64,000 nucleotides of DNA. Source: Curvibacter sp. GTDB lineage: Bacteria > Pseudomonadota > Gammaproteobacteria > Burkholderiales > Burkholderiaceae_C. Below are positions 17,942 to 28,700 of this stretch, one piece after another. Numbering within the stretch: the first letter of the stretch is position 1; the number at the start of each line of letters is the position of its first letter. A program made the position numbers and the translations under genes. Where the stretch lies: the NCBI GenBank assembly GCA_004293725.1, contig REAW01000004.1:60523-124522 (forward strand), read 5' to 3'. A model generated the notes under the pieces. That model was not told the DNA's origin. It ran no database searches and saw nothing but the letters and a program-made list of their open reading frames with translations.

Positions 17942-18432
17942 GGGGCAAAGGCTTGGTTTGACGCCAACAAAGGCAAATGCAGAATAGCCTCGGCATTTGA
18001 AGGTGAGAAACACGCATCTGCCGCCTTCGCAAACGGCAGCCACTGGTAGTGGGTATGCTCGCGCGGGTTCAGTGCAATGGTCGAACCAGCCGGCACTTGC
18101 AGACCAAACACCCGCTCGGTGTTATGCGTTACGCCTGGCGCATACCGGTGCAGCCAGCGCGGGTAGATGCCGTAAATGTTCTCCAGCCCCCAGTCCTGCA
18201 AATAGGGACCCAGCGCACTACCCAGTGAGCAATCCAAACCAGTTTCTTCCAGCACCTCGCGCGCGGCCGTCTCGGCCCAAGGCTCTTTCTGAGCGTCTTT
18301 GCTGCCGGTAACCGACTGCCAGAATGCGGGGGCATCAGGGTCGGTCTCGGTGCGACGAATCAACAACACATCCCAAGCCGGCGTGTAAATCACAACCAGC
18401 ACGGACTGCGGAATTTTGAAAGGCGTGGGCAT
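17938..18432 (-). CDS. nudB: Dihydroneopterin triphosphate pyrophosphatase (Nudix)
   Basis: 164 residues from the ATG at 18432; 13 earlier in-frame codons overlap the aspS terminator and were rejected. The Nudix box is complete (GSKDAQKEPWAETAAREVL then EETGL, about 44-67). NudB removes pyrophosphate from dihydroneopterin triphosphate, the step after FolE in folate synthesis. It follows aspS, as in many proteobacteria, but a strong terminator separates the two here. Its stop overlaps the EEP gene start. Confidence 0.92.
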   Translation of the reverse strand: MPTPFKIPQSVLVVIYTPAWDVLLIRRTETDPDAPAFWQSVTGSKDAQKEPWAETAAREVLEETGLDCSLGSALGPYLQDWGLENIYGIYPRWLHRYAPGVTHNTERVFGLQVPAGSTIALNPREHTHYQWLPFAKAADACFSPSNAEAILHLPLLASNQAFAP

Positions 18433-18440
18433 GGTCTTTG

Positions 18441-18470
18441 AAACAAAAATGGGCGCTCTCGGAGCGCCCA
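18441..18470 (-). terminator. Intrinsic terminator of aspS
   Basis: On the minus strand a perfect 9-base-pair stem (TGGGCGCTC / GAGCGCCCA) with a 3-base loop is followed by TTTTTGTTTC. This is a textbook Rho-independent terminator. It ends only 8 bases before the nudB start, so nudB depends on read-through or an unseen promoter. Confidence 0.85.
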
Positions 18471-18524
18471 TTCATTGTGCACCAGCCGAAGCTGGCAACA
18501 GGTGTAACCCTGGTTTGGCCTGAG

Positions 18525-20339
18525 TTACACAGCCTTGGCTGCGTCGAGGTTGCGCAGGCGAATGTGCAGTTCGCGCAATTGCTTTTCGTCCACAGGGCTT
18601 GGTGCCTGGGTCAGCAAGCACTGGGCGCGTTGGGTCTTGGGGAAAGCAATCACGTCACGAATGGACTCAGCACCCGTCATCAAAGTGACGATACGGTCCA
18701 AGCCGAAAGCCAAGCCTCCATGCGGGGGAGCGCCGTACTGCAATGCATCCAGCAGAAAGCCAAACTTGAGCTGGGCTTCCTCGGGTGTGATCTTCAACGC
18801 ATCAAACACCTTTTGCTGCACATCGGCACGGTGGATACGAACAGAACCACCACCCATTTCCCAACCGTTCAACACCATGTCATAGCCTTGCGAGATACAT
18901 TTCTCGGGCGCGGTAACCATCCAATCTTCGTGTCCCGCTTTGGGTGCGGTAAATGGATGGTGGACTGCGGTGTAACGCTGGCTTTCCTCATCGTATTCGA
19001 ACATCGGAAAATCGACCACCCACATCGGTTTCCAGCCAGCGGTAAACAGGCCGTTCTTCTTGCCGAACTCGCTGTGACCGATCTTGATACGCAGCGCACC
19101 AATTGCGTCATTCACAATTTTTTCTTTGTCTGCACCAAAGAAAATAAGGTCGCCATCTTGCGCACCCGTACGCTCGAGCACTGCCGCCAAAGCAGCATCA
19201 TGGATGTTTTTGACGATGGGGCTTTGCAAGCCATCGCGGCCCTTGGCCAGCTCGTTAACGCGGATGTATGCCAAGCCCTTGGCGCCATAAATTTTGACGA
19301 ACTCGGTGTAAGCATCAATCTCGCCACGGCTAATGCCACCGGCCTCTTTCGATCCACCCGGAACGCGCAGAGCCACCACGCGGCCGCCCTTCATTGTGGC
19401 CGCGCCAGAGAAAACCTTGAAGTCCACGTCCTTCATCACATCAGTCAACTCTGCAAACTGCAGACTCACGCGCAAGTCGGGCTTGTCAGAACCATACAAG
19501 CGGGCAGCATCCTGGTAAGTCATCACTGGGAACTCGCCCAGGTCCACCCCGATGGTGTTCTTGAACACCGTGGTGATCATGCCTTGGAACATCGCGCGAA
19601 TGTCTTCTTCGGTCAGGAACGAAGTTTCGATATCGATCTGGGTGAATTCAGGTTGGCGGTCAGCGCGCAAGTCTTCGTCCCGGAAGCACTTGGTAATCTG
19701 GTAGTAACGGTCAAAACCCGCCACCATTAGCAATTGCTTGAACAACTGGGGCGACTGGGGTAACGCGAAGAAATGGCCATCGTGCACCCGGCTGGGCACT
19801 AAGTAGTCGCGCGCACCCTCAGGCGTGCTCTTGGTCAGCATGGGGGTTTCAATGTCCACAAAACCGTTGGCATCAAGGAACTTGCGTACCTCCATGGATA
19901 CGCGGTAGCGCAGCATGAGGTTGTTTTGCATGTAAGGACGGCGCAGGTCCAAGACACGGTGGGTCAAACGGGTCGTTTCGGACAGGTTCTCGTCATCGAT
20001 TTGGAACGGAGGCGTTACGGACGCGTTGAGCACGGTCAACTCGTGGCACAACACCTCGATCTTGCCGCTCTTGAGGTTGTCATTGGTCGTGCCTTCGGGG
20101 CGTGCACGCACCAATCCCTTGATCTGGACACAATATTCATTGCGGATATCTTCAGCCACTTTGAACATGTCGGCGCGGTCGGGGTCGCAGACCACCTGCA
20201 CATAACCTTCGCGGTCGCGCACGTCGACAAAAATCACACCGCCATGGTCACGGCGACGATTGACCCAACCACACAGGGTTACAGTTTGGCCCAACAGGGC
20301 TTCGGTCACAAGACCGCAGTAGTGAGAACGCATAGCCAT
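18525..20339 (-). CDS. aspS: Aspartyl-tRNA synthetase
   Basis: 604 residues, the long bacterial type. It charges tRNA-Asp. The N-terminal OB-fold anticodon-binding domain is at about 1-110, followed by the class II catalytic core with a GAD insertion at about 290-420. Motif 2 is [18 protein letters not shown] and motif 3 is [13 protein letters not shown]. Whether it also charges tRNA-Asn cannot be settled here because no gatCAB or asnS genes are in the window. The start is ATG at 20339; the ATG two codons on is also possible. It lies 51 bases from the DUF502 gene on the same strand. Confidence 0.97.
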   Translation of the reverse strand: MAMRSHYCGLVTEALLGQTVTLCGWVNRRRDHGGVIFVDVRDREGYVQVVCDPDRADMFKVAEDIRNEYCVQIKGLVRARPEGTTNDNLKSGKIEVLCHELTVLNASVTPPFQIDDENLSETTRLTHRVLDLRRPYMQNNLMLRYRVSMEVRKFLDANGFVDIETPMLTKSTPEGARDYLVPSRVHDGHFFALPQSPQLFKQLLMVAGFDRYYQITKCFRDEDLRADRQPEFTQIDIETSFLTEEDIRAMFQGMITTVFKNTIGVDLGEFPVMTYQDAARLYGSDKPDLRVSLQFAELTDVMKDVDFKVFSGAATMKGGRVVALRVPGGSKEAGGISRGEIDAYTEFVKIYGAKGLAYIRVNELAKGRDGLQSPIVKNIHDAALAAVLERTGAQDGDLIFFGADKEKIVNDAIGALRIKIGHSEFGKKNGLFTAGWKPMWVVDFPMFEYDEESQRYTAVHHPFTAPKAGHEDWMVTAPEKCISQGYDMVLNGWEMGGGSVRIHRADVQQKVFDALKITPEEAQLKFGFLLDALQYGAPPHGGLAFGLDRIVTLMTGAESIRDVIAFPKTQRAQCLLTQAPSPVDEKQLRELHIRLRNLDAAKAV

Positions 20340-20390
20340 AGATCGCTTTCAGTTCGCCGCACCGCGTGCGGCGGGTTAGGAATGAAGTTA

Positions 20391-21005
20391 TTAGGGGGCC
20401 ACGGAGCCCATGGAGATCACATATGTCAGGGCTTCGTCCACACTCATGTTGAGCTCGATCACATCGCTCTTGGGCAACATGAGAAAAAAGCCACTGGTGG
20501 GATTGGGCGTCGTGGGTACATACACACTGACATAGTCACCTTGCAAATGGGATTTCACTTCTCCCATCGGAACGCCAGTCTGGAAGGCAATCGTCCAGCT
20601 TCCGGCACGCGGATACTGAATGAGCAAAGCCGTGCGAAAGGCATTTCCGTTGCTGGAGAACAGCGTGTCTGAAACCTTCTTGACACTGTTGTAAATGGAC
20701 TTGACGATAGGGATGTTGGTAAACAAACGGTCCCATTGCTTGACCCACCAACGACCGGCCACGTTGGACACCAGTGCGCCCGTAAACAGCATGGCCGCGA
20801 ACACCAACAGCACACCCAAGCCCGGAATATTGCGCAGGCGCTCCAAAATAGGGCCCATGCTTTGCGGGGTAACGGCAGAAACGCCTGCGAGAAATCCGCC
20901 AAAAACGGCATCAAGCAGGCCTACCAACCAGAGCAGCACCCAAATGGTGATGGCCAGAGGCAGCCAAACCATCAATCCGGTGAGCAGGTATTTTTTTATC
21001 GGCAC
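20391..21005 (-). CDS. DUF502 family inner-membrane protein
   Basis: 204 residues from a GTG at 21005 preceded by GGAAAC; a GTG ten codons earlier lacks any ribosome site. Two membrane segments (about 6-30 and 60-85) precede a conserved soluble region with NIPIVKSIYNSVKKV and VYVPTTPNPTSGFFLMLP, the DUF502 signature. The function is unknown. It sits between an FmdB-like zinc ribbon gene and aspS, a gene order repeated in betaproteobacteria. Confidence 0.88.
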   Translation of the reverse strand: MPIKKYLLTGLMVWLPLAITIWVLLWLVGLLDAVFGGFLAGVSAVTPQSMGPILERLRNIPGLGVLLVFAAMLFTGALVSNVAGRWWVKQWDRLFTNIPIVKSIYNSVKKVSDTLFSSNGNAFRTALLIQYPRAGSWTIAFQTGVPMGEVKSHLQGDYVSVYVPTTPNPTSGFFLMLPKSDVIELNMSVDEALTYVISMGSVAP

Positions 21006-21040
21006 ATTGTTTCCAGTTCTAGGGTCGCCAGTCACGCCAA

Positions 21041-21367
21041 TTATTTGGTCGCGGCTGTGGGTGGGGTACTGGTGTTCGCCGCTGCTGGCACTACAGCGGC
21101 AGGCGCAGCGGTCTCGGTCTTTGCCGCAGGAGCTGCCGTACTGTCACTGGCAGCAGGGGCCGTGGTAGCGGCGGCTGGTGCACTGCCGCCCTTGAAATCA
21201 GTCACATACCAGCCAGAACCTTTGAGTTGAAAGCCCGCTGCAGTGAGCTGCTTTTTGAAAGCAGGTTGTCCGCAAGTGGGGCAGTCTTGCAGCGGAGCAT
21301 CGGAAATTTTCTGCAATACATCCTTGGCAAAGCCGCAGGAATCGCATTTGTAGGCGTAAATGGGCAT
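21041..21367 (-). CDS. FmdB-family zinc-ribbon protein
   Basis: 108 residues. The first 41 form the FmdB zinc ribbon with paired cysteines (CDSCG and CPTCGQP, about 8-11 and 29-32). The rest is a low-complexity Ala/Pro/Thr tail without predicted fold. FmdB-type proteins were first linked to formamidase regulation, but their general role is unclear. It is the first gene of a small FmdB-DUF502-aspS series. Confidence 0.88.
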   Translation of the reverse strand: MPIYAYKCDSCGFAKDVLQKISDAPLQDCPTCGQPAFKKQLTAAGFQLKGSGWYVTDFKGGSAPAAATTAPAASDSTAAPAAKTETAAPAAVVPAAANTSTPPTAATK

Positions 21368-21418
21368 GGAAGTATGGCTCTGGCGTCAGGTTGCAAAGCC
21401 TTCAATTATAAGTGGCGC

Positions 21419-22984
21419 TCAAAAAACCCCTACCCGCACCACAATCTGCATGACCACCATGCCCAAAGCAAAACCGATAACCGCAGCGACCAGGGTTTGC
21501 AATAACCTATTGGTACGCTTTTGCTCCACTAACAGTTCCCGCACCAATTGGCTGTTGTCCGCGCCACGTTGCTGCAAAAACTGGTGCAACAGGCCTGGCA
21601 ATTCGGGCAGGAGCTTGGCATAGCGCGGTGCCTGGGCCTTGAGTTCGCGAGCAAGCTTCTGGGGGCCGACTTGTTCCAGCATCCATTGTTCTAAAAAGGG
21701 CTTTGCAGTGGCCCACAAATCCAGATCCGGATCCAGATCGCGGCCTAGGCCTTCAATATTGAGCAGTGTCTTTTGCAACAACACCAATTGCGGTTGGATT
21801 TCCACTTGAAAACGGCGCGAGGTCTGGAACAGCCGCATCAGCACCATGCCCAGAGAAATCTCCTTGAGCGGCCGGTCAAAGTAAGGCTCACAGACCGCCC
21901 GCACAGCGGCTTCCAACTCATCAACCCGGGTGCTGCCAGGCACCCAGCCTGACTCAATGTGCAACTCTGCCACGCGCTTGTAATCGCGCCTGAAAAAGGC
22001 CACAAAATTTTGCGCCAGGTATTCTTTGTCGACTTCCGTCAGGGTGCCAACGATGCCAAAGTCTAGCGATATGTAGCGCCCAAAGGTCTCCGGCTCCAAG
22101 CTGACCTGGATGTTGCCGGGGTGCATGTCCGCATGAAAAAACCCGTCACGAAACACCTGGGTGAAAAAAAGCGTGACGCCATCCCGTGCAAGTTTGGGAA
22201 TATCGACACCCGCTTCGCGCAGCCTGCCCACTTGGCTGATAGGCACTCCGTGCATGCGCTCCATGACCAATACATCGGTCGCACACAAGTCCCACCACAT
22301 CTCGGGGATGAGCACCAAGTTCAGCCCCTCCATATTGCGGCGAAGCTGGGCAGCGCTGGCGGCTTCGCGAACCAAGTCCAACTCATCGTGCAGGTATTTG
22401 TCGAACTCGGCAACTACCTCGCGCGGCTTGAGTCGCTTGCCATCAGGCGACAACCCTTCCAGCCATCCGGCCATCATGCGCATCAGGCTCAGGTCTTTGT
22501 CGATGACAGCGAGCATGCCTGGGCGAAGCACTTTGACCGCTACCTCGCGGGACTTGCCCTGCCTGTCACGCAACACGGCAAAGTGCACCTGGGCGATGGA
22601 GGCACTGGCCACAGGTGTGTGCTCGAACGAATCAAATAGCGCAGCCAGGGGTTTGCCAAAGGCACGTTCGATAGTGGCGACAGCCTGTGCAGACGAGAAC
22701 GGTGGCACGCGGTCTTGCAGCTTCGCAAGCTCATTGGCAATATCCAACGGCAACAAGTCACGCCGGGTAGACAACACCTGGCCGAATTTGACAAAAATAG
22801 GCCCCAATCGCTCCAGGGCTTCGCGCAGACGCTGTCCGCGTGGTGCGTCAAGTTTGCGCCCTACTGAGACAAGCCTTGCCAGCAATCGCAGCCATGGCTT
22901 CTGGAAACTGGTGAGCAGCAATTCATCCAGCCCATACCGAAGGGCCACCCACACGATAAAGAAGCCACGACCCAGCCGCGTCAT
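21419..22984 (-). CDS. ubiB: Ubiquinone biosynthesis accessory kinase-like protein
   Basis: 521 residues from the ATG that overlaps the ubiJ stop (ATGA); a longer frame upstream is out-of-family sequence. UbiB is an atypical kinase/ATPase needed for coenzyme Q synthesis. It shows the family KxGQ block ([16 protein letters not shown]), the alanine-rich ASASIAQVH loop, the HADMHPGN catalytic loop and the DFGIVG metal site. A C-terminal hydrophobic region (last 25-30 residues) fits membrane anchoring. It belongs to a ubiE-Tim44-ubiJ-ubiB series. Confidence 0.96.
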   Translation of the reverse strand: MTRLGRGFFIVWVALRYGLDELLLTSFQKPWLRLLARLVSVGRKLDAPRGQRLREALERLGPIFVKFGQVLSTRRDLLPLDIANELAKLQDRVPPFSSAQAVATIERAFGKPLAALFDSFEHTPVASASIAQVHFAVLRDRQGKSREVAVKVLRPGMLAVIDKDLSLMRMMAGWLEGLSPDGKRLKPREVVAEFDKYLHDELDLVREAASAAQLRRNMEGLNLVLIPEMWWDLCATDVLVMERMHGVPISQVGRLREAGVDIPKLARDGVTLFFTQVFRDGFFHADMHPGNIQVSLEPETFGRYISLDFGIVGTLTEVDKEYLAQNFVAFFRRDYKRVAELHIESGWVPGSTRVDELEAAVRAVCEPYFDRPLKEISLGMVLMRLFQTSRRFQVEIQPQLVLLQKTLLNIEGLGRDLDPDLDLWATAKPFLEQWMLEQVGPQKLARELKAQAPRYAKLLPELPGLLHQFLQQRGADNSQLVRELLVEQKRTNRLLQTLVAAVIGFALGMVVMQIVVRVGVF

Positions 22985-23529
22985 GCGGCAGTGCCTGGGG
23001 CTTGGGTGCGTGGGCGCTGCCCCGCAAACTGCTGCAGCGCCTGGGCGAATGTCCGGCCTGTCTGCATCATCAGGTGCGCTGGAGCGTCCCCGAGAATGCG
23101 CGAGAGATCCTCTTCGACGTCCCATCGCACATGGTCAGCAAGCCAGTTAATTTCGGCGGCCAGTTGCACATCACCTTCGATGCGCACCTTGGGTTTTTCG
23201 CCTTGCATCACCGCCTGCGCAATCGTGATGGGAGATTCGTCGGTGATTACCAGCGTAAGGTCTGGCACGGCGGTCGGCCCGGCCAAATCCAACAAGCCCG
23301 CTGGGGTAGCCTGCACCTTGAAGGTGAAATCTCGCCATTGGCACAGAATCACCCGACCCTTTTGACGGGCCAAGCGCTCCATGGCTTGAGGCTCTTGCTG
23401 CAGTACATGGTTGAGCAAGAGCACCACACGACGGTGGCTTTCTTCGACCATCCAGGCGGGAGGAGCAGGCGGAGTGGGAAAAGCTTTAACAAAGCCTTCC
23501 AGCATAGAAAAAGGGGACTGTGTTGCCAT
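22981..23529 (-). CDS. ubiJ: Ubiquinone biosynthesis accessory factor UbiJ (SCP2 domain)
   Basis: 182 residues. The SCP2-type lipid-binding fold is suggested by the [20 protein letters not shown] and [27 protein letters not shown] blocks, both conserved in UbiJ. UbiJ helps hold hydrophobic ubiquinone intermediates in the Ubi complex. The position between ubiE and ubiB supports the call. The stop overlaps the ubiB start by four bases. Confidence 0.92.
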   Translation of the reverse strand: MATQSPFSMLEGFVKAFPTPPAPPAWMVEESHRRVVLLLNHVLQQEPQAMERLARQKGRVILCQWRDFTFKVQATPAGLLDLAGPTAVPDLTLVITDESPITIAQAVMQGEKPKVRIEGDVQLAAEINWLADHVRWDVEEDLSRILGDAPAHLMMQTGRTFAQALQQFAGQRPRTQAPGTAA

Positions 23530-23564
23530 AGTCCCCTGATTATCTTCCCGAAAAGTGACCGTAC

Positions 23565-24536
23565 TTATTGCAGGGCTTGCACACCTGCCACGAGCCAGCC
23601 GCCGCCCGACTTGCCTTTGGTCATGTTCCAGACTTCACGGAAGGGGCTCGGACCCGCCGAGGCGTCTTCTCGAATCATTCCGGAGAACTCGACGCTGGCC
23701 ATGTATTCGTCTGACAGCTCTTCAATGCCCAGCAGGCGCGCTTCAATCATCACCACCTCGGTGTGGTTCGGGCCGCTGCCGGTGTGGGTTTCACGCTCGG
23801 CCAATTGCGCCTGAATCTCACTCAACATTCCATCAGTCATCATGCCGCGAAGCGCCGGGATATCGGAGCGGTCCCAAGCAGCCTGCAAAGTCACAAAGTT
23901 GGTTTTTGCGGCGCTCAGGAAACCTTCGCTGTCAAAACCAGCGGGAACACCCCAGTTTTGGGACCCCATGAGCGCCGAACCAATCATCGAGCCGCCGTGG
24001 GAAGTCTGCGGCGCCTCAAACGCCATGCTGCTGCGCTCCCAAGGGCGGGCGGATGCATCATTGCCCACGTTCTCTGCCCGGTAAGGAGTCGACACGGTAG
24101 CCGGTGCCTGACCAGCGCCTTGGAATGCAAAGGGCGAAGACTGCGCTGCAGCAGGCTTGCGGCTGCGCAGGAACCAACCGACCACACCGACCACTACCAT
24201 CGCCAGCAGCGCGAACATCAGGATATTTCCAAAGGCTTCGCCCATGCCCAGAGAGTTCGCCAACCAGGCCAAGCCCAAGCCTGCTGCCAAACCACCCAGC
24301 ATAGCGCCCCACGGCCGCTTGGGAGCTGCAGCGGCCGGTGCGCCTGGCGCCGGCTTGGCGGCAGCATTAGTTGCGTTTTGTGCCGGCGCCGCAGGGGCTG
24401 CAGGCGCGGCATCACGCTGCGTCACATTGCTGGATTGTTTGCCAAACGACTTGCCGCCACCCAAACGTTTGGCAGCTTCTGCATTGATTCCCGACAGGGA
24501 TAAAACCAACGCCAAACCCAAAGCCCACAGTTTCAT
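23565..24536 (-). CDS. Tim44-like domain membrane protein
   Basis: 323 residues from an ATG preceded by AGGAG; the preceding in-frame GTG two codons earlier is too close. A signal or anchor segment (1-23) is followed by an Ala/Pro-rich linker, a glycine-rich membrane-like segment and a clear transmembrane helix (about 100-125). The C-terminal Tim44-like domain (about 185-323) contains GFLSAAKTNFVTLQAAWD. Such bacterial proteins are common between ubi genes, but their role is not established; the Tim44 name reflects only fold similarity to the mitochondrial import factor. Confidence 0.88.
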   Translation of the reverse strand: MKLWALGLALVLSLSGINAEAAKRLGGGKSFGKQSSNVTQRDAAPAAPAAPAQNATNAAAKPAPGAPAAAAPKRPWGAMLGGLAAGLGLAWLANSLGMGEAFGNILMFALLAMVVVGVVGWFLRSRKPAAAQSSPFAFQGAGQAPATVSTPYRAENVGNDASARPWERSSMAFEAPQTSHGGSMIGSALMGSQNWGVPAGFDSEGFLSAAKTNFVTLQAAWDRSDIPALRGMMTDGMLSEIQAQLAERETHTGSGPNHTEVVMIEARLLGIEELSDEYMASVEFSGMIREDASAGPSPFREVWNMTKGKSGGGWLVAGVQALQ

Positions 24537-24557
24537 GATCACTCCTATTTGTTTGTC

Positions 24558-25289
24558 TCAGCACTTGATTCCAACATGCAACGCAGCAATCCCGCCAGTC
24601 AGGTTGTGATAGTCCACATGGCCCAATCCCACTTTGTGCATCATGGTCTTTAGTTCTTGTTGTCCGGGATGCATACGAATCGACTCGGCCAAGTAGCGGT
24701 AACTCGCGTCATCTCCGGCGATCAGCTTACCCAAACGCGGCAATACCTTGAAAGAGTACCAGTCGTAGACCTTCTCCAACGGGGGCGAAACTTTGGAAAA
24801 TTCCAGCACCAACAGCTTGCCGCCGGGCTTGAGCACCCGTTGCATTTCTGCCAACGCTACGTCCTTGTGCGTCATGTTCCGCAGGCCAAAGGCTACGCTC
24901 ACTACATTGAAGTGGTTGTCGGGAAACGGCAGTTTCTCAGCGTCACACACCATGGTGGGGAGAATGACCCCGGCGTCCAGCAGCCGGTTGCGGCCAGTGG
25001 TGAGCATGGCTTCATTGATGTCGGTGTGCACCACCTGCCCTGTCTTGCCCACTTTCTTGGAAAAAGCCAGCGCCAGATCACCGGTGCCGCCTGCAATGTC
25101 CAGCGCTTTGTCGCCTTCTTTGAGGTTGGCCACCAGCACGGTGTAAGCCTTCCAGGCGCGGTGCAGGCCGGCCGACATCAGGTCGTTCATCAAGTCATAC
25201 TTGGGGGCAACCGAGTCGAACACGCCGCGCACATGGCCCGCTTTTTCTGACTCGTCGACCGAGGTAAATCCGAAGTGGGTGGTGCTCAT
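24558..25289 (-). CDS. ubiE: Ubiquinone/menaquinone C-methyltransferase
   Basis: 243 residues. It is a SAM-dependent methyltransferase acting on 2-polyprenyl-6-methoxy-1,4-benzoquinol. The SAM-binding motif is [12 protein letters not shown], with the UbiE signatures [17 protein letters not shown] near the N-terminus and FGLRNMTH, followed by LVLEFSKV. It is the first gene of the ubi series on the minus strand. A repeat copy lies just upstream. Confidence 0.97.
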   Translation of the reverse strand: MSTTHFGFTSVDESEKAGHVRGVFDSVAPKYDLMNDLMSAGLHRAWKAYTVLVANLKEGDKALDIAGGTGDLALAFSKKVGKTGQVVHTDINEAMLTTGRNRLLDAGVILPTMVCDAEKLPFPDNHFNVVSVAFGLRNMTHKDVALAEMQRVLKPGGKLLVLEFSKVSPPLEKVYDWYSFKVLPRLGKLIAGDDASYRYLAESIRMHPGQQELKTMMHKVGLGHVDYHNLTGGIAALHVGIKC

Positions 25290-25313
25290 AATTTTGAATG
25301 AAAAGTAACGAAA

Positions 25314-25340
25314 GCCTCCGCGGATAGTGCGCGAATAGCT
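25314..25340 (-). repeat. Interspersed repeat copy 3 (partial)
   Basis: The plus strand shows GATAGTGCGCGAATAGCT, almost identical to the complement of copy 1, preceded by a reduced GCCTCC half. It sits between ubiE and the DUF971 gene. Confidence 0.5.
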
Positions 25341-25358
25341 CCTGAATTTATAGCAATT

Positions 25359-25772
25359 TCAATGGCTGGCACAACCGTGACCGGCTTTGGCAGCCATGGG
25401 CGCATCGCGCTCCGTATTCGCCGCCTTGAGCCGATCTTCGTATTCTTGCCACAGGCGTACCTCTTGGGAACCCAGAAAGTACAGGTAGTCCCACGCGAAG
25501 ATGCCGGTGTCGTGGCCGTCCGAGAACCGAGGCTGCACCGCATAGTTCCCCACCGGGTCCAGCGCCTGCAAGGTGACATCCCGCTTACCGGTCTGCAACG
25601 TTTCTTGGCCCGGGCCGTGCCCTTGCACCTCGGCCGAAGGCGAGTACACACGCATCAGCTCAAACGGGATGCGAAACCGTGCGCCGTCCGAAAATGCGAC
25701 CTCCAGCACACGGCTCTGGCCGTGCACTGTGATATCGGTCGGAGTAGGTGCGCCTGCGGTCAGTCCTGCCAT
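25359..25772 (-). CDS. DUF971 domain protein
   Basis: 137 residues. The domain matches the N-terminal domain of gamma-butyrobetaine hydroxylase: SRVLEVAFSDGARFRIPFELMRVYSPSAE, then GNYAVQPRFSDGHDTGIFAWDYL. As a stand-alone protein its function is unknown; related proteins are linked to iron-sulfur or MRP ATPase contexts. The tail ends in a His/Cys-rich HGCASH that could bind metal. It lies directly after the 1316-residue iron-sulfur flavoprotein (11 bases) and before ubiE. Confidence 0.88.
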   Translation of the reverse strand: MAGLTAGAPTPTDITVHGQSRVLEVAFSDGARFRIPFELMRVYSPSAEVQGHGPGQETLQTGKRDVTLQALDPVGNYAVQPRFSDGHDTGIFAWDYLYFLGSQEVRLWQEYEDRLKAANTERDAPMAAKAGHGCASH

Positions 25773-25783
25773 GGTGTGTTTCC

Positions 25784-28700
25784 TTAAACCAGCACGCGCT
25801 CAATACCGCCCGCATTGGCAATCTGCACATACTCGGGTAACCACTCCTTACCCAGAATCTGGTTGGCCATTTCGACCACGATGTAGTCAGCCTCTAGCAA
25901 ACCGTTGTTCAGATCGTTACCGTAGCGGCTCAGGCCTTGCAAGCAGCTCGGACAGCTGGTGAGAATCTTCACGTTACCTTGCGTGGCAGGCGCTTGCCCT
26001 TCCGGAGCAGTCAGCGCCCGCAGGGCGGTCTCCCCCTTGCGCAGCTCCTCTTCCTTGCGGAAGCGGATCTGGGTGGAAATGTCGGGCCGCGTCACGCCCA
26101 GGGTGCCGGACTCGCCGCAGCAGCGCTCGTTCTTCAGCACCGCGTCACCCACAAGCGCTTTCACCGTTTTCATCGGGTCCTGCAGTTTCATGGGGCTGTG
26201 GCAAGGGTCGTGGTACAGGTAACCCGCACCCGCGCCACCTTCAGGCACCAGCGTGATGCCCTTCTCGAGCAGATACTCATGGATGTCAATGATGCGGCAT
26301 CCCGGAAAAATCTTGTCGAACTCGTAGCCCTGCAGCTGGTCGTAACAGGTCCCACAGCTCACCACCACGGTCTTGATGTCCAGGTAGTTCAGGGTGTTGG
26401 CCACACGGTGGAACAGCACCCGGTTGTCGGTGATCATCTTCTCGGCCTTGTCGGCCTGGCCACTGCCACGCTGCGGGTAGCCGCAGCACAGGTAACCAGG
26501 CGGCAACACGGTTTGCACCCCGGCATGCCACAGCATGGCCTGGGTGGCCAGGCCCACTTGGCTGAACAGGCGCTCCGAACCACAGCCAGGAAAGTAAAAC
26601 ACTGCCTCGGTTTCGGCCGTGGTGGTCTGCGGGTTGCGGATGATGGGTACGTAGTCGGCGTCTTCAATATCCAGAAGCGCGCGCGCCGTCTTCTTGGGCA
26701 GACCACCGGGCATCTTCTTGTTGATGAAGTGAATCACCTGCTCCTTGATGGGTGCGGTACCCACGGTGGCCGGCGGCTTGGCAGTCTGTTTCTTGGCAGC
26801 CAGGCGCAATACCTGATTAGCCAAGCGCTGTACCTTGAAGCCCACACCCACCATCGCCGAGCGCATCAGCTTGATGGTCTCGGGGTTGGTGGCATTGAGG
26901 AAGAACATGGCCGCCGCATTGCCGGGTCGGAAGCTCTTCTGGCCCATCTTGCGCAGCAGGTTGCGCATGTTCATGGTCACATCGCCAAAATCGATCTTCA
27001 CCGGGCAGGGTGACTCACACTTGTGGCATAGCGTGCAGTGGTCTGCCACGTCTTCAAACTCTTCCCAGTGTTTGACGCTAATGCCGCGACGCGTCTGTTC
27101 TTCGTAGAGGAAAGCCTCCACCAAAAGAGATGTCGCCAGAATCTTGTTGCGCGGGCTGTACAGCAGGTTGGCGCGCGGCACGTGCGTGGCACACACGGGC
27201 TTGCATTTGCCGCAACGCAGACAGTCCTTCACGCTATCGGCAATTGCGCCGATATCGCTCTGCTGCATGATCAGCGACTCGTGACCCATGAGGCCAAACG
27301 AGGGCGTGTAAGCGTTGGTCAGGTCGGCGTAGATGGCAGAACCATCTTGCGTCAAATGCGGCGCAAACCCTTTCCCATCCTGCGCAAGAAGCTCCTGATT
27401 TCGTAGCAGTTTGCCCTTGTTGAAGCGCCCCTCGGGGTCTACCTTGGCCTTGTAAGCAATAAAGGGGGCGAGCTCGGCTTCGCTCAAAAACTCCAGCTTG
27501 GTAATGCCGATACCGTGCTCCCCAGAAATCACACCGTCCAGGCTGCGGGCCAGCGCCATGATGCGTTTGACGGCACCGTGGGCCGATTGCAGCATGTCGT
27601 AATCGTCACTATTGACGGGGATGTTGGTGTGCACATTGCCATCACCCGCATGCATATGCAGCGCCACCCAGACACGGCCTTTGAGCACGCGCTTGTGGAT
27701 GGCCGTGCATTCGGCCAGGATGGCATCGAACGAAGCGCCGGTAAAGATGGCCTGCAGCGGCGCTCGCAACTGGGTCTTCCAGCTGGCACGCAACGTATGG
27801 TCTTGCAGTTTGGCAAACAACGGCTCCACATCACGCAGCCATCCCTGCCACTGCGCCCTGACCACGGTCACCAGTTCCAGCGCCTGGGATACGCGGTCTT
27901 CCAACAGCTCGGCGCTGGGGATATCGTTGGCGTCATCGGTTTTGCCCAGGGGCAAGTCGCTGCGCTCAAAAAACTTCATCAACGCGTCACACAGCGCGAG
28001 CTTGTTCTGCAGGCTCAGCTCGATGTTGATGCGCTCTATGCCGTCGGTGTATTCGGCCATGCGTGGCAGCGGAATCACCACGTCTTCGTTGATCTTGAAA
28101 GCGTTGGTATGTTTGCTGATGGCGGCCGTGCGTTTGCGATCCAGCCAGAATTTCTTGCGCGCTTCGGCGCTCACGGCCACAAACCCCTCGCCACTGCGGC
28201 CATTGGCCAAGCGCACCACTTCGCTGGTCACCCGGGCCACGTCGTCCGCATCATCGCCTGCAATATCTCCTACCAGCACCATCTTAGGCAGGCCGCCACG
28301 CTTGCTCTTGGTGGCGTAGCCCACGGCCTTGAGGTAGCGGTCGTCCAAATGTTCCAGCCCTGCCAACAGCACACCGCTGCGCTTTTGCTCGGCAAACATG
28401 AAGTCCTTGATGTCCACAATGCTGGGCACCGCATCTCTGGCATTGCCAAAGAACTCCAGGCACACCGTGCGGGTGTGCGCCGGCATCTTGTGCACCACCC
28501 AGCGCGCACTGGTGATCAGGCCGTCGGTGCCCTCTTTCTGGATGCCGGGCAAGCCACTCAGGAACTTGTCGGTCACGTCCTTGCCCAGGCCTTCCTTGCG
28601 GAAGGTAGTGCCGGGAATATCCAAGCGCTCTTTGCGGATGGGCGTTTTGCCATCGGCCTTGTAGTACTGCAGCTCGAAGCTGGCCACATCCACGTCATGG

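Noticed and set aside
18438..19730. 430-codon plus-strand frame opposite aspS
   Set aside because: Antisense to a universally conserved synthetase and starting within its terminator; no domain seen.
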